Positions 26,786 through 36,940 of a stretch of DNA of 64,000 nucleotides are shown here, piece by piece (positions within the stretch are counted from its first letter, which is position 1; every line of letters begins with the position of its first letter). Below the pieces are notes generated by a model that did not search any database, was not told the DNA's origin, and saw only the letters and a program-made list of their open reading frames with translations. This stretch comes from Planctomycetota bacterium (GTDB taxonomy: Bacteria > Planctomycetota > UBA1135 > UBA2386). Location of the stretch: positions 1-64,000 of the forward strand of contig JALORC010000010.1 of NCBI GenBank assembly GCA_025459175.1, read 5' to 3'. A program made the translations under genes and the position numbers.

Positions 26786-28133
26786 AGGCGATCGAACCCT
26801 CGCGGGCAGTCAGCAGGATCTTCGCGTTGTCGCGCAGCCCCGCCAGGATCGTCGTCTGCTGGCCGACCGCGGCGGCGACGCTGGTGCTGTTCTCGCCGAC
26901 CTGGGTCGAGTTCAGAGCGATACCGTCGATCGAGCCGGCGACGGTGCTGATGCGCCCCTGGATGCCCTCGATCTGCTTGCGGATCTTGCGCAGCGCCTCG
27001 TTGGTCGCCGTCGCCAGCTGCTTGACCTCGGTCGCGACGACGTGGAAGCCACGGCCCGCGTCACCGGCGCGCGCCGCTTCGATCGTCGCGTTCAGCGCGA
27101 GCAGTGTGGTCTGGTCGGCGAGATCGCGGATGAAGTCGATGATGTGGTTGATCTCGTCGCTGGACGTGTCGAGGTCGGCGACGAGCTGCTTGGCCTCGCC
27201 GGAACGCTGGGCCAGGCTGGTGCTGCGCGACGCGGTGTCGGCCACGCGCTGGTTGATCTCGGCCGAGGCCTGGGCGAGCTCGGTGATCGAACGCGCGATC
27301 GACTGCGCGACCTCCGTCGAGCGCCGCGCGAGCACGTCGTCGGTGATGTCGGTGGCGAACTTGACGACCCGCACGATGCGACCGCGCTGGTCGGGGATCG
27401 GCGTGTAGGTGGCGTGGATGAACAGCGGCGACCCGTCCTTGCGCCGTCGCTCGAAATCACCCTGCCGTGGCTGCCCGGCGGCCAGGTCCCGCCAGAGCTG
27501 CTGGTACTCCGGCAACGCGGCCTTGCCCTCCGGCATGAAGATCCGGTGGTGCCGACCGACGATCTCGCCGAGCGCGAAGCCAGTCACCTGCAGGAACGCC
27601 GCATTCGCGGTCAGGATCTTGCCGTCCGGCTCGAACTCGATCATCGCGTGCGTGCGATCGACCGCCTGCAGGATCGCGTCGTTGTAGAGGCCGCGCTGCT
27701 TCTGGCTGGTGATGTCGGTCGCGACCTTGACGACGCCGGTCACCGATCCGTCCTTGGCCCGGATCGGCGCGTAGCTCGCCTGGATCCACACCTGCTTGCC
27801 GCCCTTGCCGAGACGTTGGAACTCGGCGGTCTGCGCTTCGCCGTCGGCCAGACGCTTCCAGAACAGCCGGTACTCGGCGCTCGCCGCATGGGCGGGATCG
27901 ACGAACATGCGGTGATGCCGGCCGACCACCTCGTCGCGTCGATAGCCCGTCACGGCCAGGAACGCGTCGTTGGCGGCACGGATCGTCCCGTCGACGCCGA
28001 ACTGGATCACGGCCATGCTCGCGTCGACGGCTCTGGCGATGGCGACTGCCCACGAATCGTCACTCGACTCGGTTCGGGTCGCGATCGGCTCGACCGCCTG
28101 AGCCGGTACGGATGCGTGCTTTCTCCACCACAT
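26784..28133 (-). CDS. Soluble PAS-PAS methyl-accepting chemotaxis-like protein
   Basis: A 449-residue cytoplasmic signalling protein with no membrane helix. Two PAS domains (about 30-140 and 150-262) each contain a GRHHR-(M/I)-F motif and the PAC ending VVK-(V/F)-ATDIT. The rest is an MCP signalling domain (about 265-449), whose hairpin tip is [20 protein letters not shown] then [20 protein letters not shown]. Relatives sense redox state or small ligands through PAS-bound cofactors and feed the CheA kinase. No che genes are present here. It is single-gene and convergent with a WNG gene. Confidence 0.92.
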   Translation of the reverse strand: MWWRKHASVPAQAVEPIATRTESSDDSWAVAIARAVDASMAVIQFGVDGTIRAANDAFLAVTGYRRDEVVGRHHRMFVDPAHAASAEYRLFWKRLADGEAQTAEFQRLGKGGKQVWIQASYAPIRAKDGSVTGVVKVATDITSQKQRGLYNDAILQAVDRTHAMIEFEPDGKILTANAAFLQVTGFALGEIVGRHHRIFMPEGKAALPEYQQLWRDLAAGQPRQGDFERRRKDGSPLFIHATYTPIPDQRGRIVRVVKFATDITDDVLARRSTEVAQSIARSITELAQASAEINQRVADTASRSTSLAQRSGEAKQLVADLDTSSDEINHIIDFIRDLADQTTLLALNATIEAARAGDAGRGFHVVATEVKQLATATNEALRKIRKQIEGIQGRISTVAGSIDGIALNSTQVGENSTSVAAAVGQQTTILAGLRDNAKILLTAREGSIA

Positions 28134-28204
28134 GGATCGATCCTTTGCACCGATGTGCCTGGGTCCGGATCGCCTATCGGCAGCGCCGCGAGATCGGCTT
28201 TTGC

Positions 28205-30706
28205 CTAATAGGCGCCGATCGTCGCCCGCAGCGTGTCCGTCGCGGTCACGGCCACGATGCTCATCGCGGCATCGACTTCGAACGGCACGCCCTGATGGAA
28301 GAAGCTGGCGCCGACCAGCGCGGAAGTGTTGGGGATCATCGTGCGCGCACGCGCCGCTCCGGTCACGACCGGCAACAGCTGCAACACGTCCGGGGTCGGC
28401 ACCAGCAGGCACCCCGCCTGGCCTTGCGGCAGCACTGCGACGAGCGGCTGCGGGTTGCTCGCGAAGCCGAGCACGTCGAGCAGCAGGGAGCTGGCGGGCA
28501 AGTTCGACCAGTCGACGATGTAGTTGCTGCCGAGCCACGCATGCATGCCGACCGACCACAGGCCAGGTCCAGCCGAGCTCGCGCAGCCCCCTGCATGCAG
28601 CGAGGTCATGGCCGGGCAGTTGGTGAGGAAGCGAGCGACGTTGACCGATGGCACCGAGCCTGCGCTCCGGAAGGCGCCCCCGGCGATGACGCCGCCCTCC
28701 GGATCGAAGCCCAGCGCGAACACGGTGTCGTCGACGCCCGCTCCGAGTGATCCCCAGCTGGTTCCGTTCCAGCGCGCGATGTTGCGGCCGGGCGCGGTGA
28801 AGCGACCGCCGGCCACGACACTGCCATCGGACAGGGTCGCGACCGCATCGACCGGGCCATTGGGGCTGTTGCCCATCGGGTTCCAGGTCGCGCCGTTCCA
28901 GATCGCCAGGCGCAGCAGTGGGGTGATGCTGAAACTGCCGCCGGCGACCAGCCTGCCATCAGGCAGCGCGGCGAGCCCGTAGACGTTGCCTGGCAGGCCG
29001 GAGCCGACCGGGCTCCACACGCCGTTGCTCAGGCGGGCCACTCCGGGCGGGGAGGAGAAACTGCCACCGAGGAAGACCTCGCCGTTCGTGGTCACGGCGA
29101 TCGTGTGCACCCAGCTGTTCAGCGATTGCCCCACTTGCACCCAGCTGCTGCCCGTCCATCGTCGGACCTGAAACGGGCCGAAGCTGGGGAACCAACACGA
29201 TGCGAGCAGTTCCCCGCTGGGCCGCACGGCCAGGGCACTGACTCCGCCGGGCAAGCCGAGGTGCATGGCGTGCCAGGCGACGCCGTCCCAGCGCGCGACG
29301 TTCTGGACCGCTGTGCCACCCGCCTGGGTGAAGGTACCGCCGGCGACGAGGTCCCCGTTGGGCAACACGGCGAGCGAACGGACGGGGCCGTTCATCCCGG
29401 AGCCCAGAGGGGTCCAGGTCGAGCCCGTACGTCGGGCGATGCGGCGGCATGGCGAACCGGCGGCGAAAGTGAAGTCGCCGCCGGCAACCAGGTCGCCGTT
29501 GGGCAGCTGCGCAAAGGCCAGGGCAGGGCTGTCCCAGTTCGCGTGGGGAGCACCGAGCGGCACCCACTGGCTGCCGTTCCATCTCGCCATGCCGCCGGCC
29601 TGCTGCCCGGCGATCTGCGGAAAGCGACCTGCGACGACCAAGCCGACTCCGGCCAGCTCGCGACAGGCGACGCCGGCCGCCGTCAAGCCACCGCCGAGGG
29701 AGCTCCAGTTGGTGCCATCGAAGGTCGCGAAGCCGGTGGCCGCGGGCGTGCCGGTCAGCGTGAAGTCCCCGCACACGGCGAGCTGACCGTTGGCCGTGAC
29801 GGTGAGTCCGAACACACTCCACCCGGTCAGTGGTGCGCCGAGCGAGGTCCAGGCCGTGCCGTCCCAGCGCCGCAGCACCGGCGCGCTCGTCGTGGCGGTG
29901 AGGGAATTCCCGCCGATCACGATCTCGCCGTTCCACTCCACGATCGCATAGGCAACGTCCCAGCTGATGGGGAACGAGCTGAGGCCGGCACCGAGCGGCG
30001 ACCACGACGTACCATTCCAGCTGGCGATGCCGCTGGCCGCGATCGAGCCGGCCACCGTGAAGCCCCCGGTCACGATCAGATCGCCATTCTGGCGCGTCAG
30101 GCACGCATACGCTCCTCCTCCTCCACTCAGGCCGCCGCCGACCGGGCTCCACGCCGTGCCGGTCCAGGCCGCGATGTGGCTGCAGGCAACGCCGCCTGCA
30201 TGCGAGAAGTCGCCGACGGCCACCAGCGTCCCGTCGGCCAGCACGGTGAGGCCGTTGACGGTGCCGTCCATGCCGCCGGCCAGCGAGGACCAGCTCACTC
30301 CGTTCCAGCGCGCGATGTTGCCGACGGAGCCGAGCCTGCCGGCCGCGATGAGCTCACCATTCGGCAGCACCGCCAGTGCGAGCACGGTGGAGGCCGGCGG
30401 GTTGCCGCCGAGGCCCAGGCTCGGCAACCCACCGCCGATCGCGTGCCATGACGCTGTCTGCGGATGCCACAAGGCGATGTTGTCGACGATCTGATTGCCC
30501 GCCACCCGGAACCCCCCGCCGACGACGATGCACTCCAGCTGCGGGCCACCGCCATCCGGATCCCAGGTGGTCATCGCCATCGCGCCGGTGAGCACACCCG
30601 CATCACCGCCCGTGGGCTGCCACGTGTTCGCGCACTGGGCCATCAGTGGCGGGCCGACCAGCAGAACGAGGGCTGTAACCAGGCGGGAGAGGCGGGGCTG
30701 TTCCAT
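28205..30706 (-). CDS. Exported WNG-repeat protein
   Basis: An 833-residue exported protein. Start at 30706, followed by a signal peptide ([16 protein letters not shown]) and CANTW. The N-terminal unit contains [20 protein letters not shown], a motif also present in the 19712 and 41593 proteins. About thirteen WNG repeats follow. The tail has [28 protein letters not shown], and ends [11 protein letters not shown]. Repeats are more diverged from one another than in the 41593 gene, suggesting an older array. Confidence 0.82.
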   Translation of the reverse strand: MEQPRLSRLVTALVLLVGPPLMAQCANTWQPTGGDAGVLTGAMAMTTWDPDGGGPQLECIVVGGGFRVAGNQIVDNIALWHPQTASWHAIGGGLPSLGLGGNPPASTVLALAVLPNGELIAAGRLGSVGNIARWNGVSWSSLAGGMDGTVNGLTVLADGTLVAVGDFSHAGGVACSHIAAWTGTAWSPVGGGLSGGGGAYACLTRQNGDLIVTGGFTVAGSIAASGIASWNGTSWSPLGAGLSSFPISWDVAYAIVEWNGEIVIGGNSLTATTSAPVLRRWDGTAWTSLGAPLTGWSVFGLTVTANGQLAVCGDFTLTGTPAATGFATFDGTNWSSLGGGLTAAGVACRELAGVGLVVAGRFPQIAGQQAGGMARWNGSQWVPLGAPHANWDSPALAFAQLPNGDLVAGGDFTFAAGSPCRRIARRTGSTWTPLGSGMNGPVRSLAVLPNGDLVAGGTFTQAGGTAVQNVARWDGVAWHAMHLGLPGGVSALAVRPSGELLASCWFPSFGPFQVRRWTGSSWVQVGQSLNSWVHTIAVTTNGEVFLGGSFSSPPGVARLSNGVWSPVGSGLPGNVYGLAALPDGRLVAGGSFSITPLLRLAIWNGATWNPMGNSPNGPVDAVATLSDGSVVAGGRFTAPGRNIARWNGTSWGSLGAGVDDTVFALGFDPEGGVIAGGAFRSAGSVPSVNVARFLTNCPAMTSLHAGGCASSAGPGLWSVGMHAWLGSNYIVDWSNLPASSLLLDVLGFASNPQPLVAVLPQGQAGCLLVPTPDVLQLLPVVTGAARARTMIPNTSALVGASFFHQGVPFEVDAAMSIVAVTATDTLRATIGAY

Positions 30707-31011
30707 GGGGTGTTCTCGTGCTGGCGCATGCCGCCGTCGCCGCCCCGATCGTTCGCGCTGGCGCGAACGGCGACGAGATGGCCGGCGGCGGCAATGCAGC
30801 GGATAGGTGATGCGTGACAAACCGCTGTGTGCAGCGTCAGTTGGCGGCGGCACAGGCTCTCGGCAATCCCAGTCCGGTCCCGGACCACCCAGGACTCGCC
30901 TGCCATGGTGCGCCATCCGTGCGCCATCGTCGAGCCCGTGCGTAACGGCCCCATCGCCGCCAGATCCGCGCGCGACCCGAGAACCGCTGGCAACCGGTGT
31001 AGCATGCGGCG
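30707..31011. other. Intergenic region with a terminal-motif relic
   Basis: This 305-bp region separates divergent genes and must carry both promoters. At 30874-30895 it contains CCGGTCCCGGACCACCC, a partial match to the motif found at the IS91-like relics at 51489 and 61804. I see no gene in it. Confidence 0.35.
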
Positions 31012-33345
31012 GTGAAGGCCTTCCGCGCTGGCGTCGCGTTCCTGTTACTGCCGTGGTTGTCGGCGCAGCAAGCGCCCGATCCGGCGCGGCTCGACGCCGA
31101 CCGCATCACCTCCGCCGAGTTCGTGCCGCAGCGCTTCGGCCCGGCGCGCTGGCTGGACGGCGCCCACTACGCGACGCTCGAGCCGAAGCCGGGCAGCGAA
31201 GTGTTCGAACTGGTCCGCTACCAGGCGGCGTCGGGCAACCGTTCGGTGCTGGTCTCGGCCGCGATGCTGTGGGTCGCCGCGGCCGGCAAAGCGCTGACGA
31301 TCGAGGACTACGACTTCGCTCCGGACGGCACGCGGCTGCTGGTGTTCACGCAGAGCGAGCGCGTCTGGCGGGAGAACACGCGCGGCGAGTACCACGTCGT
31401 CGCCAGGGACGGCAACAGCGAGCCGCGGCGCCTGGGCGGCAAGCTGCCGGTGTCGACGTTGATGTTCGCCAAGTGGTCGCCGGACGGCACGCGCGTCGCC
31501 TACGTCGCGCAGAACGATCTCTACGTCGAGGACGTCGGCACGGGTGCGGTGACGCGCCTCACCCAGGACGGCTCGCGCACGACGATCAACGGTACCTTCG
31601 ACTGGGTCTACGAGGAGGAGTTCGACTGCCGCGACGGCTTCCGGTGGAGCCCCGACGGCAAGGCGATCGCGTTCTGGCAGCTCGACTGCAGCGGCGTCGG
31701 CGAGTTCGCGATGATCGACAACCTGAGCGACCGCTATGCGCAGGTGGTGCCGGTGCAGTACCCGAAGGCGGGCACCACCAACTCGTCGTGCAAGGTCGGG
31801 GTGATCGCCGCCGACGGCAAGGGCAAGCCGGTCTGGATGCAGACGCCGGGTGATCCGCGCGAGACCTACATCCCGCGCATGGCATGGCACCCGAAGGGCG
31901 AGGAACTGATGCTGCAGTGGCTGCCGCGCGAGCAGAACCGCCTGGTCGTCTACGGCGCCGAGGTCAGGACCGGGGCCGTGCGCATCGTGCACGAGGAGCA
32001 GGACGAGGCGTACGTCGACGTGCGCAACGACTTCGCGTGGTTGTACGGCGGCGAGAAGTTCTTCTGGACCAGCGACACCGCATTCCATCAAGGCGACGGC
32101 AAGCGCTTCCGGCAGTGCGGCACGATCGAGTGGGACACGCGCGGCAAGCAGGTGTTGCTGACCAGCATGGCGCTGAGCAGGGGCTTCGACGTGATCGCCG
32201 TCGAGCACGTCGATCTGGCCAAGGAACTGCTGTACGTCAGTGCGGCACCGAGTGCCGCGACGCAGCGCGCGCTGTTCGCGGTGAACCTCGGCAGCGGTAC
32301 TGCGAAGGCGCTGCTGCCCGCAGGCATGCCGAAGCGCTACGCCGCGTATTCCGCGACCGGGGCAACGGCCGGCTGGCACGAGTACCAGCTGTCCCCGGAC
32401 GGCGCGTTGGCGATCCACACCTGGTCGGCGTTCGACCACGCGCCGATCGTCGACCTGGTCCGGCTGCCGTCCCACGAACGCGTGCGCGTTCTGGTCGACA
32501 ACGAGCCCTTGCGCACCGCGGTCGGCCGGTTGGCCACGGGCATCAACGAGTTCTTCCAGGTCGATCTCGGCGGCGGGGTCACGCTCGACGGCTGGGCGAT
32601 GTACCCGGCCGACTTCGATGCGGCGAAGTCGTGGCCGGTGGTGTTCCACGTCTACGGCGAGCCATGGTCGCAGACGGTCAAGGACACCTGGTTCCTGTCG
32701 CACCATCTGTTCCACCGCTGGCTGACGCAGCTCGGCTACGTCGTGATGTCGGTCGACGCGCGCGGCACGCCGGCGCCCAAGGGCCGCGACTGGCGCAAGG
32801 CGCTCTACCAGAAGATCGGGGTCACCAGCTCCGCCGACTGGAACGCCGCGGTCACCGCACTCCGCCGGCAGCACGCGTGGATGGACCCCGCGCGGCAGGC
32901 GATCTGGGGCTGGTCGGGCGGCGGCGCGATGACGCTGAACATGTTGTTCCGCTACCCGGACCTGTTCGCCGCCGGCATGTCGGTGGCGCCGGTCACCGAC
33001 ATCACGCTCTACGACACGATCTATCAGGAACGCTACTGCGGCGATCCGCGCCAGGTGCCCGAGGTCTACCGGCAGTGCTCGCCGATCACGTTCGCCAAGA
33101 ACTTGAAGGGCCAGCTGCTGCTGGTGCACGGCACCGGCGACGACAACGTGCACTTCCAGAACAGCGAGCGGCTGTTCGACGAGCTGGTCGCACACGGCAA
33201 GCTGTTCGAGTACCTGGCCTACCCGAATCGCACGCACGCGATCCGCGAACGCGCGGGCACGCGCGCGCACCTCTACCGCTCGCTGGCCGACTTCCTGCAG
33301 CGCCGGGTGCCGGCCGGGGCGCGGGTGGCGGACGGCGGTCGCTAG
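31012..33345 (+). CDS. Dipeptidyl peptidase IV-type S9B serine peptidase
   Basis: A 777-residue exported peptidase starting at GTG, with a signal peptide (GVAFLLLPWLSAQQ). The N-terminal beta-propeller (about 40-500) contains FDWVYEEEF, whose glutamates (about 201-203) bind the substrate amino terminus in DPP4. The C-terminal alpha/beta hydrolase holds GWSGGG (Ser635), GTGDDNVH (Asp711) and NRTHAI (His742), a complete triad. DPP4 removes X-Pro or X-Ala dipeptides from peptide N termini. With the metalloprotease at 9977 it suggests extracellular protein use. Full length. Confidence 0.95.
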   Translation: MKAFRAGVAFLLLPWLSAQQAPDPARLDADRITSAEFVPQRFGPARWLDGAHYATLEPKPGSEVFELVRYQAASGNRSVLVSAAMLWVAAAGKALTIEDYDFAPDGTRLLVFTQSERVWRENTRGEYHVVARDGNSEPRRLGGKLPVSTLMFAKWSPDGTRVAYVAQNDLYVEDVGTGAVTRLTQDGSRTTINGTFDWVYEEEFDCRDGFRWSPDGKAIAFWQLDCSGVGEFAMIDNLSDRYAQVVPVQYPKAGTTNSSCKVGVIAADGKGKPVWMQTPGDPRETYIPRMAWHPKGEELMLQWLPREQNRLVVYGAEVRTGAVRIVHEEQDEAYVDVRNDFAWLYGGEKFFWTSDTAFHQGDGKRFRQCGTIEWDTRGKQVLLTSMALSRGFDVIAVEHVDLAKELLYVSAAPSAATQRALFAVNLGSGTAKALLPAGMPKRYAAYSATGATAGWHEYQLSPDGALAIHTWSAFDHAPIVDLVRLPSHERVRVLVDNEPLRTAVGRLATGINEFFQVDLGGGVTLDGWAMYPADFDAAKSWPVVFHVYGEPWSQTVKDTWFLSHHLFHRWLTQLGYVVMSVDARGTPAPKGRDWRKALYQKIGVTSSADWNAAVTALRRQHAWMDPARQAIWGWSGGGAMTLNMLFRYPDLFAAGMSVAPVTDITLYDTIYQERYCGDPRQVPEVYRQCSPITFAKNLKGQLLLVHGTGDDNVHFQNSERLFDELVAHGKLFEYLAYPNRTHAIRERAGTRAHLYRSLADFLQRRVPAGARVADGGR

Positions 33346-33643
33346 CGGCGCGCCGATACCCCCGTGCTGCGGGGCCTGCCGTTCGCACCGCTGAGCCTCA
33401 GCAACGGCGTCGACCTCGTGATCTGCCCCTGAGCCAGGCCGGCCACCGAGGGCCGCTGGCGCACGACGCAAGGAGCGGTCCGGCGACGCGCGGGGCCGCG
33501 GGGCGAGGAGCCTGCCGGCCTCAGGCGATCGAACCACGCAGCGCCGCGGTGCAAACCTGCCACGATCCGTCAGCAGTCGACGTAACGCGTTCGCATCGCG
33601 ACACGGATTCCGGCCTTTGCGCGGGTTGCCGTTGCACGAGGGG
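33346..33643. pseudogene. Intergenic region with exported-protein tail fossil
   Basis: On the plus strand 33364-33432 encodes a short open frame (GLPFAPLSLSNGVDLVICP and a stop). It matches the last residues of exported proteins in this window, such as LALTNGVRVVLP. No upstream domain remains. The rest of the interval has no recognisable gene and holds the promoter region of the Rpn-like gene. Confidence 0.35.
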
Positions 33644-34624
33644 ATGCAACCGCACACGAACCCGCACGATCGTCTGTTCCACTTCACGTTCCAGCACCCA
33701 CAGCATGCCGGACCGTGGCTCCGTTCGATCCTGCCGCCGGCCATCGCCGGCGCGATCGACTGGGGCACACTCTCACCGGCAAGCAACCGAACCACCGGCA
33801 CCGGGCTGCGGGTGCACGTCCCTGATCTCGTGTTCGGCGTCGGGCTGCGGCCCGTCCCGCGGAGGCTCCTGCTGGTTGTCGAACAGAAGTCCTGGCCGGA
33901 CACCTCGCTGCACGCGCAGGTGCTGCGCTACGTCGTACACCTGCGGCGCACTGCGGAACGGCGCGGCGAGCCGTTGCCGCTGGTGATCCCGGTCGTGCTG
34001 CAGCACGGCGGTGAGGTGCCTTCCCAGAATTCGATCGCAGAGGACCTTCCTGCCGACGTCCGCGGCGAACTGGCCCGGCTGCAACCGCAGCTCGAACTGC
34101 TCGTCGACAACCTGAACGGACGCAGCGAGCAAGCGCTGCGACAGACCGCGCTGACGCCGCTGGTCCAGCTGACCATGCTGCTGCTGACGCACATACCCGG
34201 ACGACCACCGGCCGAGGTCCTGGCTGCCATCGAACGCTGGGGCGATCTGCTGCGGGCCATCGAGGCTTCGACCGACCCGCCGCTGGGCGACGACGCCGTC
34301 GACGCCGTCGGCTGGTATCTTCTGGACGCCACGGAAGTGACCCAAGAGGACCTGCAGATGGCATTCTCCGAACAACTCAACCGACCGAGCACGTCCATCA
34401 TGAGCACCGGACAACGCCTGCGACTCGAAGGTGAGGCAAGAGGCATCACCAAAGGCATCTCTCGCGGCCAGGCGCAGACCCTGCAGCGCCTGCTCGTCAA
34501 GCGCTTCGGACCACTGACCGAGGAGATCCTGTCGAAGCTGCAGAACGCATCCACTGCCGACCTCGATCGCTGGACCGATCGCCTGCTCGACGCCACGAGC
34601 CTCGACGCGATGTTCGCGGACTGA
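33644..34624 (+). CDS. Rpn-family recombination-promoting nuclease / putative transposase
   Basis: A 326-residue protein of the Rpn/YhgA PD-(D/E)XK family. The N terminus HDRLFHFTFQHPQHAGPWLR is characteristic. The nuclease residues are Asp61 (VPDLVFGV) and Glu80-x-Lys82 (LLLVVEQKSW), followed by VIPVVLQHGG. In E. coli RpnA is a DNA endonuclease promoting RecA-independent recombination; many family members are phage-defence or mobile. The start at 33644 follows GAGGGG; an upstream TTG (33617) would add nine residues. A helical C terminus (about 245-326) contains the usual Gly-x-Gln repeat region. Confidence 0.88.
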   Translation: MQPHTNPHDRLFHFTFQHPQHAGPWLRSILPPAIAGAIDWGTLSPASNRTTGTGLRVHVPDLVFGVGLRPVPRRLLLVVEQKSWPDTSLHAQVLRYVVHLRRTAERRGEPLPLVIPVVLQHGGEVPSQNSIAEDLPADVRGELARLQPQLELLVDNLNGRSEQALRQTALTPLVQLTMLLLTHIPGRPPAEVLAAIERWGDLLRAIEASTDPPLGDDAVDAVGWYLLDATEVTQEDLQMAFSEQLNRPSTSIMSTGQRLRLEGEARGITKGISRGQAQTLQRLLVKRFGPLTEEILSKLQNASTADLDRWTDRLLDATSLDAMFAD

Positions 34625-34630
34625 ACGGCG

Positions 34631-34740
34631 TCAGCCCCATCCCCCCAGCACCCGCGCAATCGATAGCGGATCGTGGGTCGCCGCCTGCACGCGACGGACT
34701 CCCGAGCACTTTGGGCAAACCGACATCTCGGACCACGGCG
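34631..34740 (-). mobile_element. IS91-like transposase C-terminal relic
   Basis: On the minus strand this reads CPKCSGVRRVQAATHDPLSI then ARVLGGWG and a stop. It is the zinc-finger-like C terminus of a Y2 (IS91-family) transposase, matching the relics at 51665 and 61988. Nothing upstream of the CPKC motif is recognisable. It ends seven bases past the Rpn gene. Confidence 0.6.
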
Positions 34741-34775
34741 TTGCAAAGCCCGGCCAGCACCGCTGGCATGCATCG

Positions 34776-35294
34776 ATGCCACAGAAGCCGAAGCCGCCTG
34801 GCAACGATTTGTTCGCTCTCGTGATGACAGGCAACTGGGCTGCCATCCGGGCCGCGATCCTGGCCGGCACTCCAGTCGATGCGCGGCTGCCACAGGATCG
34901 AACGGTGCTGCACGAGGCCGCCGAGCGCGGCGCTCTCGCGGTAGTCGACTGGCTGCTGCAGCACGGCGCGGATGTCAGCGCCCGGGACTACCGGCAGACG
35001 ACCCCGCTGCAGTTGGCGGCCGGCGCCGAACTGAACGCCACGGACAGCACGGGCCGCACGCCGTTGTGGTATGCGGCCGCGGCGGGGACCCGCGAGACCG
35101 CGACCGCACGGGCGACCATCAGACTCCCCATGTTGCAGCTCTTGATCGAGCTCGGCGCCGATCCGCGAATCCGTGCGGCAGGGACACAAGGTAGCGCGAT
35201 CGACGCGGCGAGCGCCAAAGGCAGAGGAGGCAGCGCCAGCGAGTGGCCTGAAGGTCTCGCCGTGCTGGCACTTGGCCCGAACTCCGGTCGCTGA
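34776..35294 (+). CDS. Ankyrin-repeat protein
   Basis: A 172-residue protein with no signal peptide. Ankyrin units lie at about 10-40 (DLFALVMTGNWAAIRAAILA), 42-73 (TVLHEAAERGALAVVDWLLQHGAD, shortened here), 74-100 and 105-150 (GRTPLWYAAAAG then LQLLIELGADPRI). Ankyrin stacks bind other proteins; the partner is unknown. The ATG lies inside the old IS91 relic border, so the gene may have been brought in or truncated at its 5' end. The following 266 bp (35295-35560) show no gene. Confidence 0.75.
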   Translation: MPQKPKPPGNDLFALVMTGNWAAIRAAILAGTPVDARLPQDRTVLHEAAERGALAVVDWLLQHGADVSARDYRQTTPLQLAAGAELNATDSTGRTPLWYAAAAGTRETATARATIRLPMLQLLIELGADPRIRAAGTQGSAIDAASAKGRGGSASEWPEGLAVLALGPNSGR

Positions 35295-35560
35295 TCCCGT
35301 CTGCTTCCCACCGTGCATGCGTTCGGGATCGTGCAACAGCCGTGCGTTGCGTTGCGGTTCCCTTACGTGCGATCGGCGCTGCCCCGCGACGCACCATGGC
35401 GAGCCCTCGCAATCGACGGCGCCTCCTGCTGCATGCCGGCAACCTCCGACTTCGCCCGCGTCCTTTGCCCGCCCCGTGTCGGACGAAGGCCCCGTTCCAG
35501 ACGCACCGGGAATCGGCTATTGCAACGACTGCGCCGACTCGACGGCGCCTGGAGATGACG

Positions 35561-36394
35561 ATGCCGAAACCCGGATGGTTGGTGTGGCTGCTGTTCCTGA
35601 TGCTGCCGGCGTGCATGGCGCCGATGGGCACCCGCGCCGAACGATCGGCGCTCGACGATGTGACCGATGGCCTGGCCGACAACGACCCTGCCGACTATTC
35701 GCTCGCCGGCGCGTTCTTCCAGGACGGTGGCGATGGCGACGTGCGAGCGAGTACCGAGAACTCCTTCACGAGCGCCGGGGCCGCCGCCTGGACCGGCAGC
35801 GAGCCACCCCCGCAGCCCTCGGCGCCAGAACCCACTGCACCGCCGGCTGCCCAGCGGCTGCTGATCCAGAAGGGCGAGGTGAAGGTCGAAGTGGCCCGCC
35901 CCGACGACGTCGCGCGGGAGTTCCAGGCCAAGGTGCAGGCCTGGGGCGGCTTCCTGCAGCAGCAGAGCGGCGGGAGCCTGGTGCTGCGGCTGCCGGTGGC
36001 GAAGTTCGAAGAAGCGTTCGCCGCGGCGAAGGCGCTCGGTCGCGTGCTCGCCGAAGCGCGCTCGGCCGATGACGTCACCGAGGAGTTCATGGACCTCGGC
36101 ATCCGGCTCGACAACGCCAGGAAGTCGCGCGACCGGCTGCTCGAGATCCTGCAGAAGGCGGAGAAGATCGAGGACATCCTGCGCGTCGAGACCGAACTGC
36201 GCCGGCTCACCGAGGAGATCGAACGCATGGAGGGCCGCATCAAGTTCCTGCGCGACCAGGTGGCGATGGCGACCCTGCGCGTCACGCTGCAGGCGACCTC
36301 GACCCCGCCGCCGCCGAAACGGTCGCGGCAACGCAGCCGGTTCGCCTGGATCAACGGCGTCGGCGCCGAGCAGATGCTGCGGGAGGACTTCTGA
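35561..36394 (+). CDS. DUF4349-type lipoprotein with coiled coil
   Basis: A 277-residue lipoprotein. The ATG at 35561 has GGAG at the right distance (35551-35554); the ATG at 35555 is too close. Lipobox LPAC (Cys18). A Pro-rich linker (about 75-100) precedes a DUF4349 domain: LIQKGEVKVEVARPDDVARE, FLQQQSGGSLVLRLP, then the long helix region KSRDRLLEILQKAEKIEDIL and VETELRRLTEEIERMEGRIK. Relatives usually end in a membrane helix, which is missing here; the protein ends soon after the coiled coil. The stop overlaps the next start (TGATG). Confidence 0.85.
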   Translation: MPKPGWLVWLLFLMLPACMAPMGTRAERSALDDVTDGLADNDPADYSLAGAFFQDGGDGDVRASTENSFTSAGAAAWTGSEPPPQPSAPEPTAPPAAQRLLIQKGEVKVEVARPDDVAREFQAKVQAWGGFLQQQSGGSLVLRLPVAKFEEAFAAAKALGRVLAEARSADDVTEEFMDLGIRLDNARKSRDRLLEILQKAEKIEDILRVETELRRLTEEIERMEGRIKFLRDQVAMATLRVTLQATSTPPPPKRSRQRSRFAWINGVGAEQMLREDF

Positions 36395-36855
36395 TGCGCG
36401 CTTCGTCGTGGTTCGTGCTCGCCGTGCTGGCGACGTTCGCAGCGTGCGCACCGATGCAGTTGCCGCAGGACTTCGTCGAACTCGGCGCCGGTGGCGACGG
36501 CTACCGCGGCGTCACCGCCGACGATGCACGGCTGCGAGTCCGCAACTGCCACGACTCCACCGAGGGCAGCGTCGACTTCTGGGCCGACACGCTGAGCAAC
36601 GACTGTGTGCAGCAACGCGGCTACGAACTCGTCGACCGTGGCGAACTGAAGGACCGCGACGGCGCATCCGGCCGCTGGCTGCAGTTCGCCGCCAACGCCG
36701 GTGGTGAGAAGGTTGGGCTATTCATCGCGATCTGGGTGCGGCCGCGCCTGTTGCGCAAGGACTACCTGCAGGTCGCCGAGTTCGTGGCGCGCGATGCGGT
36801 GTTCACGGCGCGGCTGCCGGCGGTGCGGCAGGCACTGGCGACCCTGCGGCCCTGA
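36394..36855 (+). CDS. Small lipoprotein coupled to the DUF4349 gene
   Basis: A 153-residue lipoprotein with lipobox FAAC (Cys18), translationally coupled to the gene before it by a TGATG overlap. The mature part is a compact alpha/beta domain (LRVRNCHDSTEGSVDFWADT, GYELVDRGELKDRDGASGRW). It resembles small periplasmic proteins that accompany stress-response lipoproteins, but I do not recognise a named family. Two cysteines in the mature part could form a disulphide. Function with its DUF4349 partner is inferred from the overlap alone. Confidence 0.75.
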   Translation: MRASSWFVLAVLATFAACAPMQLPQDFVELGAGGDGYRGVTADDARLRVRNCHDSTEGSVDFWADTLSNDCVQQRGYELVDRGELKDRDGASGRWLQFAANAGGEKVGLFIAIWVRPRLLRKDYLQVAEFVARDAVFTARLPAVRQALATLRP

Positions 36856-36940
36856 GCGGTCGGGCATCACGCCGCCGGCAACCACGGATCAGCGGCCGAG
36901 CGGGCCATGGGGCGTCTGCACCACCGAGGTCGGTAACACC

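Noticed and set aside
31045..33903. 952-codon frame opposite the DPP4 gene
   Set aside because: Shadow of a full-length peptidase with intact triad.
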